From contig NC_091051.1 in assembly GCF_963966145.1 (NCBI RefSeq), forward strand, positions 3,286,001 through 3,350,000: a DNA stretch of 64,000 nt, written 5' to 3'. Shown piece after piece: positions 22,401 through 33,005 of this stretch; within the stretch, counting starts at the first letter, position 1, and the number at the start of each line of letters is the position of its first letter. This DNA comes from Tenebrio molitor. Taxonomy: Eukaryota > Arthropoda > Insecta > Coleoptera > Tenebrionidae. Position numbers and translations under genes: made by a program. Under the pieces are notes generated by a model. The model ran no database searches and had not been told where the DNA came from. It saw only the letters and a program-made list of their open reading frames with translations.

Positions 22401-23580
22401 AATGGTTCATTTCCTGAAATAAGATTTTTATTGAAGTGATCAAGAACGGTAAGTGTATTAGGGGTTTGTCGGGTGTGGGGATGGAACGTGTTGGTAAATA
22501 TATTAATTTGTGGGGTTTAATAATTTGAAAGGGTGATAAGGTGCAGTATAGACAACCAACATTACGTGTTGGAGTGAGTTCGGGGCCCATTTCCCTCGCC
22601 GGTGAAATTTGGGATGTCGGCACCGCCGTAGAAAGAATTTTTAATATGAAAAGTGCTCCCTTTATGCAGAACACAAACACAAACTGCTCTTTAGGGGTGG
22701 CTCGTCTTTATAAAATAAGCCAGTCGATTTCGGCTTTATGTTGGCATTTTTTAGGCGGTGTAGCAAACTATCGATCGTTGGTCTTTGCAGTACGTTATGT
22801 ATTCTAAATAGGCGAATCTGAGGACAATTTGAACGGTAAGGTTCGGTTTTCAGCCCTCGGTTGCCTGGGCAACGCAGGATATCTCTCCCAGAGGTAAGGA
22901 GATTAATTGCAATCGTTTCTCCTTACAATCGGATAAATGGGTTCGCAAGTTTGGGAAATAGAAACATTAACAATTCGGGGTTTGCTCGGCCGGCGCGATT
23001 AAGAGGGGGCGGCGGCGGATCCCATTAGGTGAGGGCCAGCAAATGGCAGTGACCGGAAGTGGTACGCCCACATAGTTGAGAGCGGGAGCGGCGGGGGGAC
23101 GAGGTCGGGGAGGGTGAAGCGGCGACAGGTGCACATACGCGGGGGGTTGAAACCAAAACAAAGACGTTTCGTTTCCAGACTGGAAGGATTTTTAATGTTT
23201 TTAATGAGTAGACGACAAACGACGGATTTTGATCTTTTTAAGGAGCTTTCCGGAAAATCTGTACAGTCGGGGGCGGTTAATTGCCGAGGGACCGGATGGG
23301 GTGGCGCCTTTTTAGAAACGTGGCCTCCCAAAGAGGATTATGAGTTGACTGTTCGAGCTGGAGAAGGAATTTTCGAAAATTGCTCTGAAAATGAAATTTT
23401 ACCGACCAGAAAAGTTCAAGGTATCTTTGTCAAAGCTACAAACTTTCGAGAAATAATCGCGTCAAATCCCATACGAAGTGGATAAATAAAAAATGAGAAT
23501 TATAAGATTTTTTACCCCAGAAATATCAGAAAACATATTGCTAAAGTTTATTTTCATTAATTAGAAGAAAAAAAAACTAC
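22401..23580. other. No gene; GC island at 22980-23120
   Basis: An open plus-strand frame of 123 codons (23114-23485) and an overlapping minus-strand one come out of a GC-rich island and match nothing recognised. Codon composition does not stand out, and no splice or initiation context supports them. Confidence 0.4.
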
Positions 23581-24350
23581 TCGCTATATTTTAGAATTGT
23601 TTGATTGTTTTTATAAACTTATCATCACAATATTTTTACTTAAATTTTGTTCAACAGGGTTCAAAGAAAATATTTTGCTTTGTTTTTAGTTGATTTTTGA
23701 TTTTTTTTAATGAATATTTTCCCCTAGATACAATATCTGCATAATAATCATATCAAATACCTCACGTGTACATAAAATACCTCGTTAGAGTAGAAGAATT
23801 TAAAAAAGTTAAAATGTTTTGTGGTTTTGACTTTGAGATTTTTTAAAGGTGTTGAAATTCTTAAGTATTAAATTTTTTAAATATGTGTTCTAACAGCCTA
23901 GAATTCATAAAAACAAATAAAAACGCGAAATCTGTTTGAAATGTTGGCGTGACGACATGTGTATTGTTGGTTGCATAACGTGATATTTTTCACGGTACTT
24001 TCCTTTATTAAGATATTTAAAAAGAATTAAGTAATAAGTTATTTGCAGTTTGTGTTTTTGCCACCCCCGTTTCGTGGGTCAGATCAAATCAAATGATATT
24101 TCACAATTGTTTAATTGTTTTTCTGAAATGAAAAAAAGATTGCTCTGTTTTTTGGCCATTTTTACTAATTTTTGTATCAAATACGTCATGGTACGTGCCT
24201 CAGAATAAATAATATTAATCATTTTTTGATGACTTTTGTGTTTTAACAGTGGAGGATTAATAAAAATGGAAGAATCGAACTTAAATTGTTTGTAGTGGTA
24301 CGCATGGTACTCACGTGTGTATTGTTGGTTGCATATGGTTGCATAATTTT
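23581..24350. repeat. Diverged direct duplication, offset about 358 bp
   Basis: The 19-mer GTGTATTGTTGGTTGCATA occurs exactly at 23959 and 24317. Upstream of each lie a TTGTTT-ATTGTTTTT block and an ATCAAATAC-TCA-GTAC block in the same order (about 23605/24110 and 23752/24177). A weaker third echo is at 26140-26275. Confidence 0.62.
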
Positions 24351-27292
24351 TTGGTGTAATTTGGTTTGTTAAAATTTCCGGGAAAAGATAGGACGATAAA
24401 AATGAATAAAGTTTTGGGAGTTTGTGATTTCGTCGCCCCCGAGCTTTATGTGCCGGTTGGAGTGTTGGCGGTGGGCAGGTGCCTCCGCCCCCGAACTATC
24501 AAGACCACATGTAACAGTTTCCACAAATTCAGTCAAAGCGATGTAATAATGGATTCCAGCCCAGTCCTGCCTCCGTAATTAAGCGAGGACTCCGCTAATT
24601 AAATACGGCAGCACACACGTTGCCACCACACGCGTTCAACATGGCGGCCGGAAGTGCCGCCGCCCCTCGCCGCCGCCGCGGACCTAAATTAATTTCGAGT
24701 AAAGTTCCTGGGGCCACGCTCCGGGCCCGAACCGCAGCTCTCGTTAGTTACTAGTTGAGTTTAGTTGTTGCGGGTCCCGGGCGGGGCCCCTCTCACCTGT
24801 GCTAGGGGCCCTAAACAATTAGAGATGCGTGCGTGACGGATCGGCCGATCCTAGAGGTCGAGTTTTATCGTGCCGGGGGCGGCGGCGGTTCGTACGGCCC
24901 CCGTTCATAAACACGAGTCCTAAACTTACAATAGCGCGACAAGGTTCGCTCCAACTAATTAAACTTTGCAACTAGCGCGGCTTAGCTGGCAGGGCACGGG
25001 GGTGAGGTACGTGTGTTCCCCCCAAACCGCCGTCCCCACATCTGCCGCCGCCAACCGTCCCTTGAAAGCTCCCTTTATCCTCATAGCTCCGGGATACTGT
25101 CAGTCTTAGTGTTGCCGGGAAGGGGAACGGGAGGACTAACATGGCGCCGACACCCACACGGGGAAAACACCGAAATGCGGATTTTTATTAAGAGCATGTT
25201 TATTAAGAGGGGCGCAAAAATTCTACTTTGTCTGCTATAAAAGCTCTAAATTCATAAACTCGCTAAGCACCTCGTAAAGTTTGTAAGCCCAACAATCTCT
25301 GTGCACACACGAAGTTGTTGGACTAAGTACCAGGATTATTCCGGCAACTACCACCGCATCATTGAATCTTCTTCTTCAACTCTAATTACGACGACACTCT
25401 TACAAAACTGTACAGCTTCAAACTAATTGCCTCACCTCAGAAAAATTACACCTCATAAAATGACAACACAAGTTTACGGAACTTTGTGCTTATTTCAAAT
25501 CTTCAACAACACGAACATTCGTGAAATAATATTTCATAAACGAACAAAACCTTTTCTAGAATCAAGAAAGATTCTTACATCGTTTGGAACCGTTTAAAAA
25601 TATCTTCTCTATAAATATCTTTGTTGTCTTCATTAGTAAAATGTCAAATATCATGACCTTATCTTATTCATCATTAATTAATTAATTATAATGATTGAAA
25701 ACAGTGAGTCTTGTGTATTATTACACTCCTCAACTCTTCTACTAACCCCTTAGAGAATTTTTTCTTCGTAGTATATATGTACTTTAATTTTGTCCGTATT
25801 GTTATAATTTTCCTAAAAATTCTTCCTTCAAATCTTTTCAGTTATTTCCATAATTATTATAAAATTAGCCATTATCCAGAGGGTTGTTAATAAAATTTGC
25901 AGCACCCCGTACACCCATTAAGCACCGAAACGTTTATTTTAATTTAATTTTAATTTCACCCTCACCCTCACAGGTAAATAATCTAAATTACGCACACTTA
26001 CTCCACTATAAATTTTACATAATTAGAGCGGTTAGTGCGGGAACCCCACCAACACGTGTAAATTTTATTTCATCTCTCTCACACAAAACAGATTCTTCAT
26101 TTGCAAACTTATGAGATCATCAACAAATGCACAAATAATCGTATCAAATACATCGCGTGCTTGTGAACAATGACTTAGTTGGATAATTTTTATTATTGCA
26201 CCATTTGGGGACTGCTGACTTTCGTTACCTCTTGAATTGTGTCACCGAGTGTACTGTGTATTTTGGGTTGCATCAGAAAAACTATCAGGGGTGCTCTACC
26301 TGGGTCTGAGCGGTGTGCACACCTGTCCTAAAAATTAAAAATTTGGGCGTCTGTCGCCGTCACCGGTCCGCCCCCGATGGCTCAGTTTTGGTCGTTGCTG
26401 AACCGAAAACAAAGCCAAACACTCTTTCGACGGATAATAAGTATTTCGAGCCGCCCCCGCAGTTGCACGACGGTGGCAACAACCCGCGCTGCACTCTTTT
26501 TAAAGCGGGGCGCGAGTGTAAATAGTAAATTATCCTGTCTCGACGCCGCGTCCTATTTTTCAGGAGTGTGTTAATGAAAATCTGAAGTAAGTCAAGGCGA
26601 AGGCTGCAATTAAAAATCGATCCGGAGTCTCGCGCCCCGCTGCTCTCTTTTCTTTTATACTTTACTTTCTCCGCGCCGGTAAATAATGGCACATTCAACA
26701 GATTGCCGCTCATCAGCATTTTATTATTTTTAGAAGCAACTTCTTCGCTCAACTTTAAATGAATAACGTCGAGTTCACTACGCCACAAGGAAAAACTCGT
26801 GTAATTGCGGAGCGAAACCGATCGATTTTACATCAATCGGGGGCGGGGGAGGCGAAACATTGACGACGATGTGGGATGCTAGACAAAAAGCACGCGCGGG
26901 TGGGTGGTTTGTGTGGCAAAGCCGGAAAAAAGATATTTTGGAGTCTTTAACGAGTACAATCAAATCACTAAAAACCACCCTCTTCATCGTTTTCGGATAA
27001 GGAATGTTACTACAACTTTTTTTTTTAATTGGAATTTTTGACAATTTTTTCTCACTTTCAAGGTAAACCACAATGAACACAACGAAATGTTTAAAATTAT
27101 TTACTACTAACAATAGGTAAGTACATTGGTATAGTTGTGACAATTATTTCATGGCAAAAGAAAGAGAATTGACCCGCAGAACCTCCTGATTTAAACCTAT
27201 TGGAAAACGTGGAGTGACGATTTAATTGAAGCCTAGAAATTCAGGATATTAAAAAAATTGTTTAAAGGAGTAAAGAATTGATCAACGTGATA
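24351..27292. other. No gene; GC/CpG islands
   Basis: A strong GC island spans about 24590-25170, with CGCCGCCGCCGCGG-type runs, and a second is near 26340-26640. Frames on both strands of these islands (up to 142 codons) match nothing I know. A TATA-like TATAAAAG sits at 25235-25242 without a convincing initiator downstream. AT-rich DNA with TTAATTAATTAATTA fills 25440-26120. The islands may be promoters or enhancers of a neighbouring gene; no transcript can be traced from sequence alone. Confidence 0.4.
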
Positions 27293-27294
27293 TA

Positions 27295-27454
27295 CAGGGT
27301 ATTTCACGAGTGATAAGGAGCCTGACGGAATTGAAAATGCAACCCACAATACATTGGCATTGCAAACCTGGTCCGCGAATATATCCAGCTTTGTTTTGCA
27401 AATGTATTGTGGGTTGCATTCCGTCGGGCTCATTATCACTCGTGAAATACCCTG
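27295..27454. mobile_element. Palindromic TA-flanked MITE, copy 2 (CAGGGTATTTC family)
   Basis: The 160-bp element starts CAGGGTATTTCACGAGTGAT and ends in its inverted complement ATCACTCGTGAAATACCCTG. Internal paired blocks are AATGCAACCCACAATACATT and AATGTATTGTGGGTTGCATT. The left flank is TA (27293-27294); the right flank is TG, a one-base change from TA. Frames crossing it on both strands are accidents of its palindromic structure. Confidence 0.92.
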
Positions 27455-27724
27455 TGTTTATTGTCCCTGACGTAAGAGTCAAAAACAACAAAAATTCATA
27501 CAAGTCTATTTCTCAATATAATTTTCTGAGAGACTTTTTTGTAAAAATGTTAATTTCACTAGCTTTGAAGATCTCTAGAATTTTATATTTAATTTAAGAA
27601 TAAAAATGTATATTTTACAGTGTTCAGTGAATGTGAAAACTGTTGTGAATTAAAGTGTAAAAACATTATGAGGTTTGACCAAAACGAAAATATAATAAAT
27701 ACAGTTGAAACAGGAAAAATTACT

Positions 27725-29020
27725 TAAGACAAAAAAGAAATGTGAGATCCGCTCTCACAGCTCGTCTTTCAGATTTTTATTACAAATTATATTTGAGTCA
27801 GTGAAGAAGGAAAAAGTAAAATACATTCTGCAAATACAGTTTATGTGAAAGTGTGTCATCTTATAAATAAATAAGGATGTGTTTTTAAGAGAAAAAATAT
27901 TGTACAGTGCCGGTTATTAAGTGTGTGTAAAGATGGTAACCAATGGAGAAACGGTTAACAAATTAAAGTCATGTTAATCAGGTTATGTAAGGACAGTGAA
28001 ACAAAAAAAGAGAAAAACATCCACATCCCATATCGTTTCTATATTTTGGAGCCAATGAAGGGAAAAAGTGTTTAAGAAAGTGAGGAAAGATTTTTTTTTG
28101 TAGTCATAGGCTCAAAATCGGTATTTCTCGGTAATCTTCGGAGTGCGGGAAATTCGATTTCCCGCACGCGTTTTTTTTTTTACTTTGCAGCAGAAACTAG
28201 GGGAAATTGCATTGCAAGGTTGGTATTTAATGAATAAGTAATTTTATTATAAAACAAAACAATACAATTGAAAAAGGTAAGAGTAATAACAGGTCCCTGA
28301 AAATAATTATTGTTGTTTTTCAAGTGAAGAGGAAGAATTTGTTTAATATGTCGTGTGATCGTAGAAGACGCCTCCGACGCGACAGCGACGTTTTAAATTT
28401 TTATAATCTAGTAGGTAATCAGCGTGGAATGTGCTGCCAACCCAATAGTAAAAAAGTTACTAATGTGAAAATAAAAAAATATTGTATGTATCTAACTTTT
28501 GGGACAAGAAATTCCATTCATACGTTAGGTAAATAAGTAAATAACTATTAACAATGTCAAAGAAATTCATCAAACGAGGAAGCAATTGTGATATTTGTCT
28601 GTGAACCTGAGGGATTACTGAGAAAAGTAAGAATTTGGCAAATGTGAAAATTAAGAAACACAAAACCAGATAAATTGGGTTTTGAAAGGAAGAATGAAAG
28701 ACTTGAGAAAATTAAAAATAAAGAAAAAAATTACTGCAAGGCAAAACACACTTTCGTATTTCAGATTTTTTTTTTCGAATTTAATTATGTTATCGAAAAA
28801 CTTTGCCTAAACTAGTTCAAACAAAATTATAACGCCTTACAATCTCGCACTTCATACTAAACGTTTCAAATAACTTGTAGATTTTTACGTGGCCCTTAAA
28901 TCACACGTAAATTTGCAATAACGATTGTTAACAAGGTGTCAAATTTTCTAAAATTACATAACATTTTTTTCGAATGAAATTAGAGTCTTATTGTGACAAC
29001 TTAGTAATTTAATACCATCA
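27725..29020 (+). mobile_element. Dispersed repeat family X, copy 1 (1.3 kb)
   Basis: Sequence from GAAATGTGAGATCCGCTC (about 27737) through TATGTGAAAGTGTGTC, AAATATTGTACAGT, GAATGAAAGACTT, ATCGAAAAACTTTGCC and TAGATTTTTACGTG to TGTGACAACTTAGTAATTTA (about 29010) is present in the same order, but inverted, at 44930-45607. This copy carries about 550-600 extra bases (about 28085-28680), including an E2F-like palindrome. I see no open reading frame of note and no clear terminal repeats, so the class is unknown. Confidence 0.75.
28143..28167. promoter_or_regulatory. Perfect inverted repeat containing two E2F-type sites
   Basis: An 11-nt arm GTGCGGGAAAT is followed by a TCG spacer and the exact complement ATTTCCCGCAC. 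Each arm contains GCGGGAAA / TTTCCCGC, which fits the E2F consensus TTTSSCGC. It lies between T-rich runs inside the extra segment of repeat family X. Binding is an inference; a chance or structural hairpin is possible. Confidence 0.6.
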
Positions 29021-29162
29021 GAAAAAAAATTGTGACGTCAGACACTCAATCAGCTCCGCCATCACCACTTCATCGTTTGGAAAACGCGTACCCGGAAGGT
29101 CTGCAATTTTGGAAATAAGCAAAATCAGTGGGGGTAAATCTGGCAGATAAGAAGTTACATCC

Positions 29163-29270
29163 AATTGAAAATGCAACCCACAATACATTTTGGAAGTAAA
29201 GCTGGATTTTACTGCGTCGTAATGTATTGTGGGTTGCATTTTTAATTCCGTTTGGCTCATTATTACTCAA
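29163..29270. mobile_element. Truncated copy of the palindromic CAGGGTATTTC MITE
   Basis: AAAATGCAACCCACAATACA at about 29168 pairs with AATGTATTGTGGGTTGCATT at about 29221, and AATTCCGTTTGGCTCATTAT follows. The outer terminal sequence has decayed on the right and is absent on the left, so this is a partial relic of the element at 27295-27454, less than 2 kb away. Confidence 0.85.
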
Positions 29271-31160
29271 TCTTTTATATTTTTATTGGAAAATAAAGAG
29301 TAAATATCCAAAAGTCCATCCAAATCTCTGCACTTTCGGTCCCACCTGTTCAGCATAAAATTTTTGTAAAGAAGCCATATCGAAGCGGTCAGGAGTCAAA
29401 GAAATGAGCTTTCTTCTGACGAGACAGAGCTCAATTTGCACTTTGCCGAGACGTCGATGGACGTAACGAGGAAAATGTCCCAGGAAGAGGGGACGACACG
29501 TAAAATCTCATCTCGGTCGAATTGCAGTTCTTCGTCTTGCAGACTATTTGCAATAATCCGTAGCACGTTAAGAAACGTCTAATACGATCAGGATATGAGG
29601 TAGGAAGGAATGCATGTGTATGCCGAGCGTCAAGAAGTGAATTTTAAAACTACTTATAGGAAAGCACTCCGGCGTTCGTGTTCAATATCCCTGACTGTTT
29701 GTAAATGATTGATAGTCCCGGGGAAACCTCGTGCAGCCTTGTAGAATTAAATATTGACGTTGTCTCGAATTTTAATGTCCTCCTCCGTCTGCCTGCTTGT
29801 TCCGGGCTTAATTTAAACACCACAATTCTAGCATCGTAAAACAATTTATTATTAAATTACCAGCAATGATGCCGCACCTTCGCTTAATTATCCTGGGCGG
29901 GAAAAATCGCTCGCGCGGGGGCGGCGGCCTTGTGGCGACCTCGTTGATATTCAGAGATTGCTCGTATAAAACGTAAAGTTGAAAAGTTAGTAAACATCAA
30001 ACGAATTACAAAGAATGAGCATTTGATGCAGTTAAGCGGCGGCAAACTTGTTAAGGGAGGCTAATTTTAATTTTATTGCGCTGGTTAAGAGCCGGAATAA
30101 TTATAATATTAGGACTTTAACTTCCAGTTTTCCTTGTACATTCCTTGCATGTCAAAAGGGCTGCTGTATGAGCCCTTTAAAACGAATTAACGATATCACC
30201 CGGCACCGTAATAAAATTAAATGCTAACGACACAATTTAAACGGGAGACTTTACTAGATACACTTTCGGATACAACAAGGCACAACACGCAAAGATAACT
30301 CAATTCTGATGGAGAATTCCGAGACCAACACACCAACAATTTTTTCGTTCATAATTTCTTCGGTAAATCTTGATTGTTGAGGCGAAAGACGGATGTCGCG
30401 GGATTACCGAAAAATCGCGAAGAATGCGCCGTAGATCTCCCTCCCGGTGCAATAAATCGCTCCAACTCCACTACAAAACTCTCCTTCATCTCGACCGTTT
30501 AGAGCAACAATCGTGAATTTATGTACCGTTAAAAACGCAATAATTTATGTAGGAATTCGAGTAACGAATTCGGTCCTCGTCCGAAAACTCCATCCGACAC
30601 CTTTGCATGGGCGCAGCGGCCCCCGAAGAGTTGCACAAAGTGGAACAATCGGCCGCGGCAAGGGTTCACATGGTCGATTCCATCCGGAGCCAAGTACTCC
30701 TTATCGAGATCAGTCAAGTTGCCAACGAGTGGTACTCGAAATGTGTGACGTGGTGACATTCGTTCGAGTACGTAATTGGGACATAATGTTATCGCGATGT
30801 CGGACTCGGAGGATTCCGCTGAATAAATTTATTGCACGGCTTATTATCAAGAACAAACATGTTGATTGATATTTGCGTAGGGTGGAACAAGATGAGATGT
30901 CTTTGTTTAAATATTGGTTCATCAAACAAGCCGTCTCGCGTCATAAAGGATTCATTTCGGGGGTTTCCACGCAACGGTTTATCCTTTTCGTGAGACGCAA
31001 GAAATATTGCACGAGGTGAGGGTCCAGGTGTACGGGGTGGCCGCAACAAAAAGTGTGGTGGCGCTAGTGTCGATAATTAAATCAGTCTTGAGTGGTTGTG
31101 TCAGATGAGACTAGGTTGCTCTGACACAACCTGCTTAGGCTTTTTACAGGCCCAGGTCCA
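29271..31160. other. No gene seen
   Basis: This is mixed-composition DNA. Around 30510-30870 and 30530-31050 there are overlapping open frames on both strands in CpG-rich sequence, without any recognisable domain. No repeats stand out. Confidence 0.4.
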
Positions 31161-31700
31161 ACCAGGTTTGTCGCTCACGAATAATTCGTCTTAATTTGAA
31201 AGTGTCTCGACATTTATTTCCCACACCCTAAACCTAGTCCGGTGATCCCAAAATAGGTTGCTTCTCAAAAAAATCTTCATTTGGCAACTCTTCTCTAATC
31301 TCAGATTGTTGCTTGAGCTAATTCAAGCTTTTAGAAAACAACCTAGTCCTCTTTCTTAGTATTTCGACCACCTAAGATCCAACTGGGCTGAGCAGTTGAA
31401 GCCTAAATACACTTACAACTAGGTTTGTCGCTCACACCTCACAAATAATTTGTCTTGATTTGAAAGTGTATCGACATTTCTTTCCCACAACCTAAACCTA
31501 GTCCGGGTGATCCCAAAATAGGTTGCTTCAGGTTTGCACATCTCGCGTGGTTAAAAAAAATTGTCAACGACGATGGCTTCTCAAAAAAATCTTCATTTGG
31601 CAATCTCAGATTGTTGCTTGAGCTAATTCAGGCTTTTAGAAAACAACCTAGTCCTCTTTCTTAGTATTTCGACCACCTAAGCCAAAATGCACTTACAATG
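31161..31700. repeat. Recent tandem duplication, ~257-bp unit
   Basis: AGGTTTGTCGCTCAC occurs at 31164 and 31421. Both are followed by AATAATTCGTCTT-ATTTGAAAGTGT, CGACATTT, CCTAAACCTAGTCCGG, TGATCCCAAAATAGGTTGCT, TCAAAAAAATCTTCATTTGG, TCAGATTGTTGCTTGAGCTA and AACAACCTAGTCCTCTTTCT. The second copy holds an extra ~50 bp (about 31530-31575) and lacks a short CTCTTCTCTAA-like piece. Identity is high, so the duplication is young. Confidence 0.93.
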
Positions 31701-32880
31701 AGTTTGTTTTCTTTTTTATTTTATTTTTATAAACAGGTTGCGTAGGTTGTTCTCGTCTTTTCCTCCCATCTGCGTCTTTAATAAAATTGTTGGCCACCTC
31801 GACAAAGCCCCCTTCCTCGTCGGCTCTAATTTTTTCACTTCCTCGCTTCATTATCAATCACCCTCCAACCCTCTCTACCTGGCCGCTCGCTGTTTTTATT
31901 TAGGTTTCCGCAAGAGCAGCGAGCATCCCGTTGTCTGAACGGGAATTTTCGCCAGCGCCAGGATAAATATTGTCCCGATTTGCGAAATTTCCGTGGCACT
32001 TTAGCAAAATTGAAATTTTCATCAAAGGTTTTATCGTAATTAGACGGCCGGGAATGGGCTGGCGAGGGTCGACGGCCGACGGAAGATGGTTAGGGTCGAG
32101 GTGTACTCTTTCGGTTTTTTGATTGAAAGGACCGGTTGATTTATGCGTAACCTAATTTCGACGACTGTTGCAGGTAAAGAGGGCATTTCGAGTCTTCGTG
32201 TGGGTTCGACGGGGGATTTGAACGGATATCCGTTATCTTTTCCGTTTACCGGGTAGAAGTTCTGGCAGATATGTAGGACGGTTTTTGCATGATGGTTCAA
32301 AACAGGAAATTATTCTTTCAAGAATGACAACGTGAATTTATTGAAATAACGCTAGAGGATAGAGTTGTTTGCGCTGGATCGATACAATTATGTACTTACA
32401 TATTTTTAAATGAAGATTTCTTCTCATTTGAAAATATTTATTATTGTTATTATTATTATTATGTTTTCACCCACCACACACACGGTAACACAGGATTCAG
32501 GCCGAATTAATTATCCCTTATGTATGGTCTGCTCAGTTGAGGAAACATTGATGAACTAATCAAGTAAAATTGATTAGTTCTGGAACAAAATTCTGAAATT
32601 AGTGTTTTGTTTTTAATAATACTTAAACGTTAATTACAACTTTGCAGTTTTTGAAATATTTTCTTCTTAAAAAAAGCACAGAAGCTTCTATGAATTATCT
32701 AACAAAGTAACTAAGTTTAAGTTCAGGATTACAAAACTCTTGCTTAAATTTTAATCAATACCTAAGTTCGTTCATTTCCAGGTGAGTTTTAAAGGGAAAA
32801 ATATATTTGCCTTAAAAATAAAATGTGTATGTACCTACTTTTCTTTTTTATTTGTCTCATATTACATTACAAAATAGTTA
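31701..32880. other. No gene; ATT microsatellite
   Basis: A TTATTGTTATTATTATTATT microsatellite lies at about 32439-32463. A juxtaposed acceptor/donor-like sequence at about 32772-32787 is discussed as a finding. Nothing else is recognisable. Confidence 0.4.
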
Positions 32881-32884
32881 TTTA

Positions 32885-33005
32885 TGTTATAAGGACGAAA
32901 AAGAAAATATTTCGTACGATTTGCTGAAAACTGGACGAGGCAAAGCCGAGTCCAGCAAAAGCAATGAGTCCGAAATATTGTTTTCGTACATTATTTTTTA
33001 GTCGA
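32885..33005. repeat. Imperfect hairpin with a GAGGC-AAA-GCCGAG loop
   Basis: GAAAATATTTCGTACG pairs imperfectly with CGAAATATTGTTTTC, and inside it CTGGAC pairs with GTCCAG around the loop GAGGCAAAGCCGA. GGACGAAAA-type words recur here and at 33178-33250, suggesting that this is one end of a larger, degraded element of about 350 bp. Confidence 0.6.

Noticed and set aside
23114..23485. 123-codon plus-strand frame
   Set aside because: Starts in a GC island with an opposing open frame and has no recognisable motif or supported start.
25740..25771. TACTAAC followed by TTTTTTCTTCGTAG as a plus-strand splice acceptor
   Set aside because: An intervening CCTTAG would be used first, and the downstream sequence has stops in short order and no coding character.
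27282..27597. Frames of 68-95 codons on both strands around 27.3-27.5 kb
   Set aside because: They are accidents of the palindromic MITE at 27295-27454; similar peptides appear on both strands because the arms are complementary.
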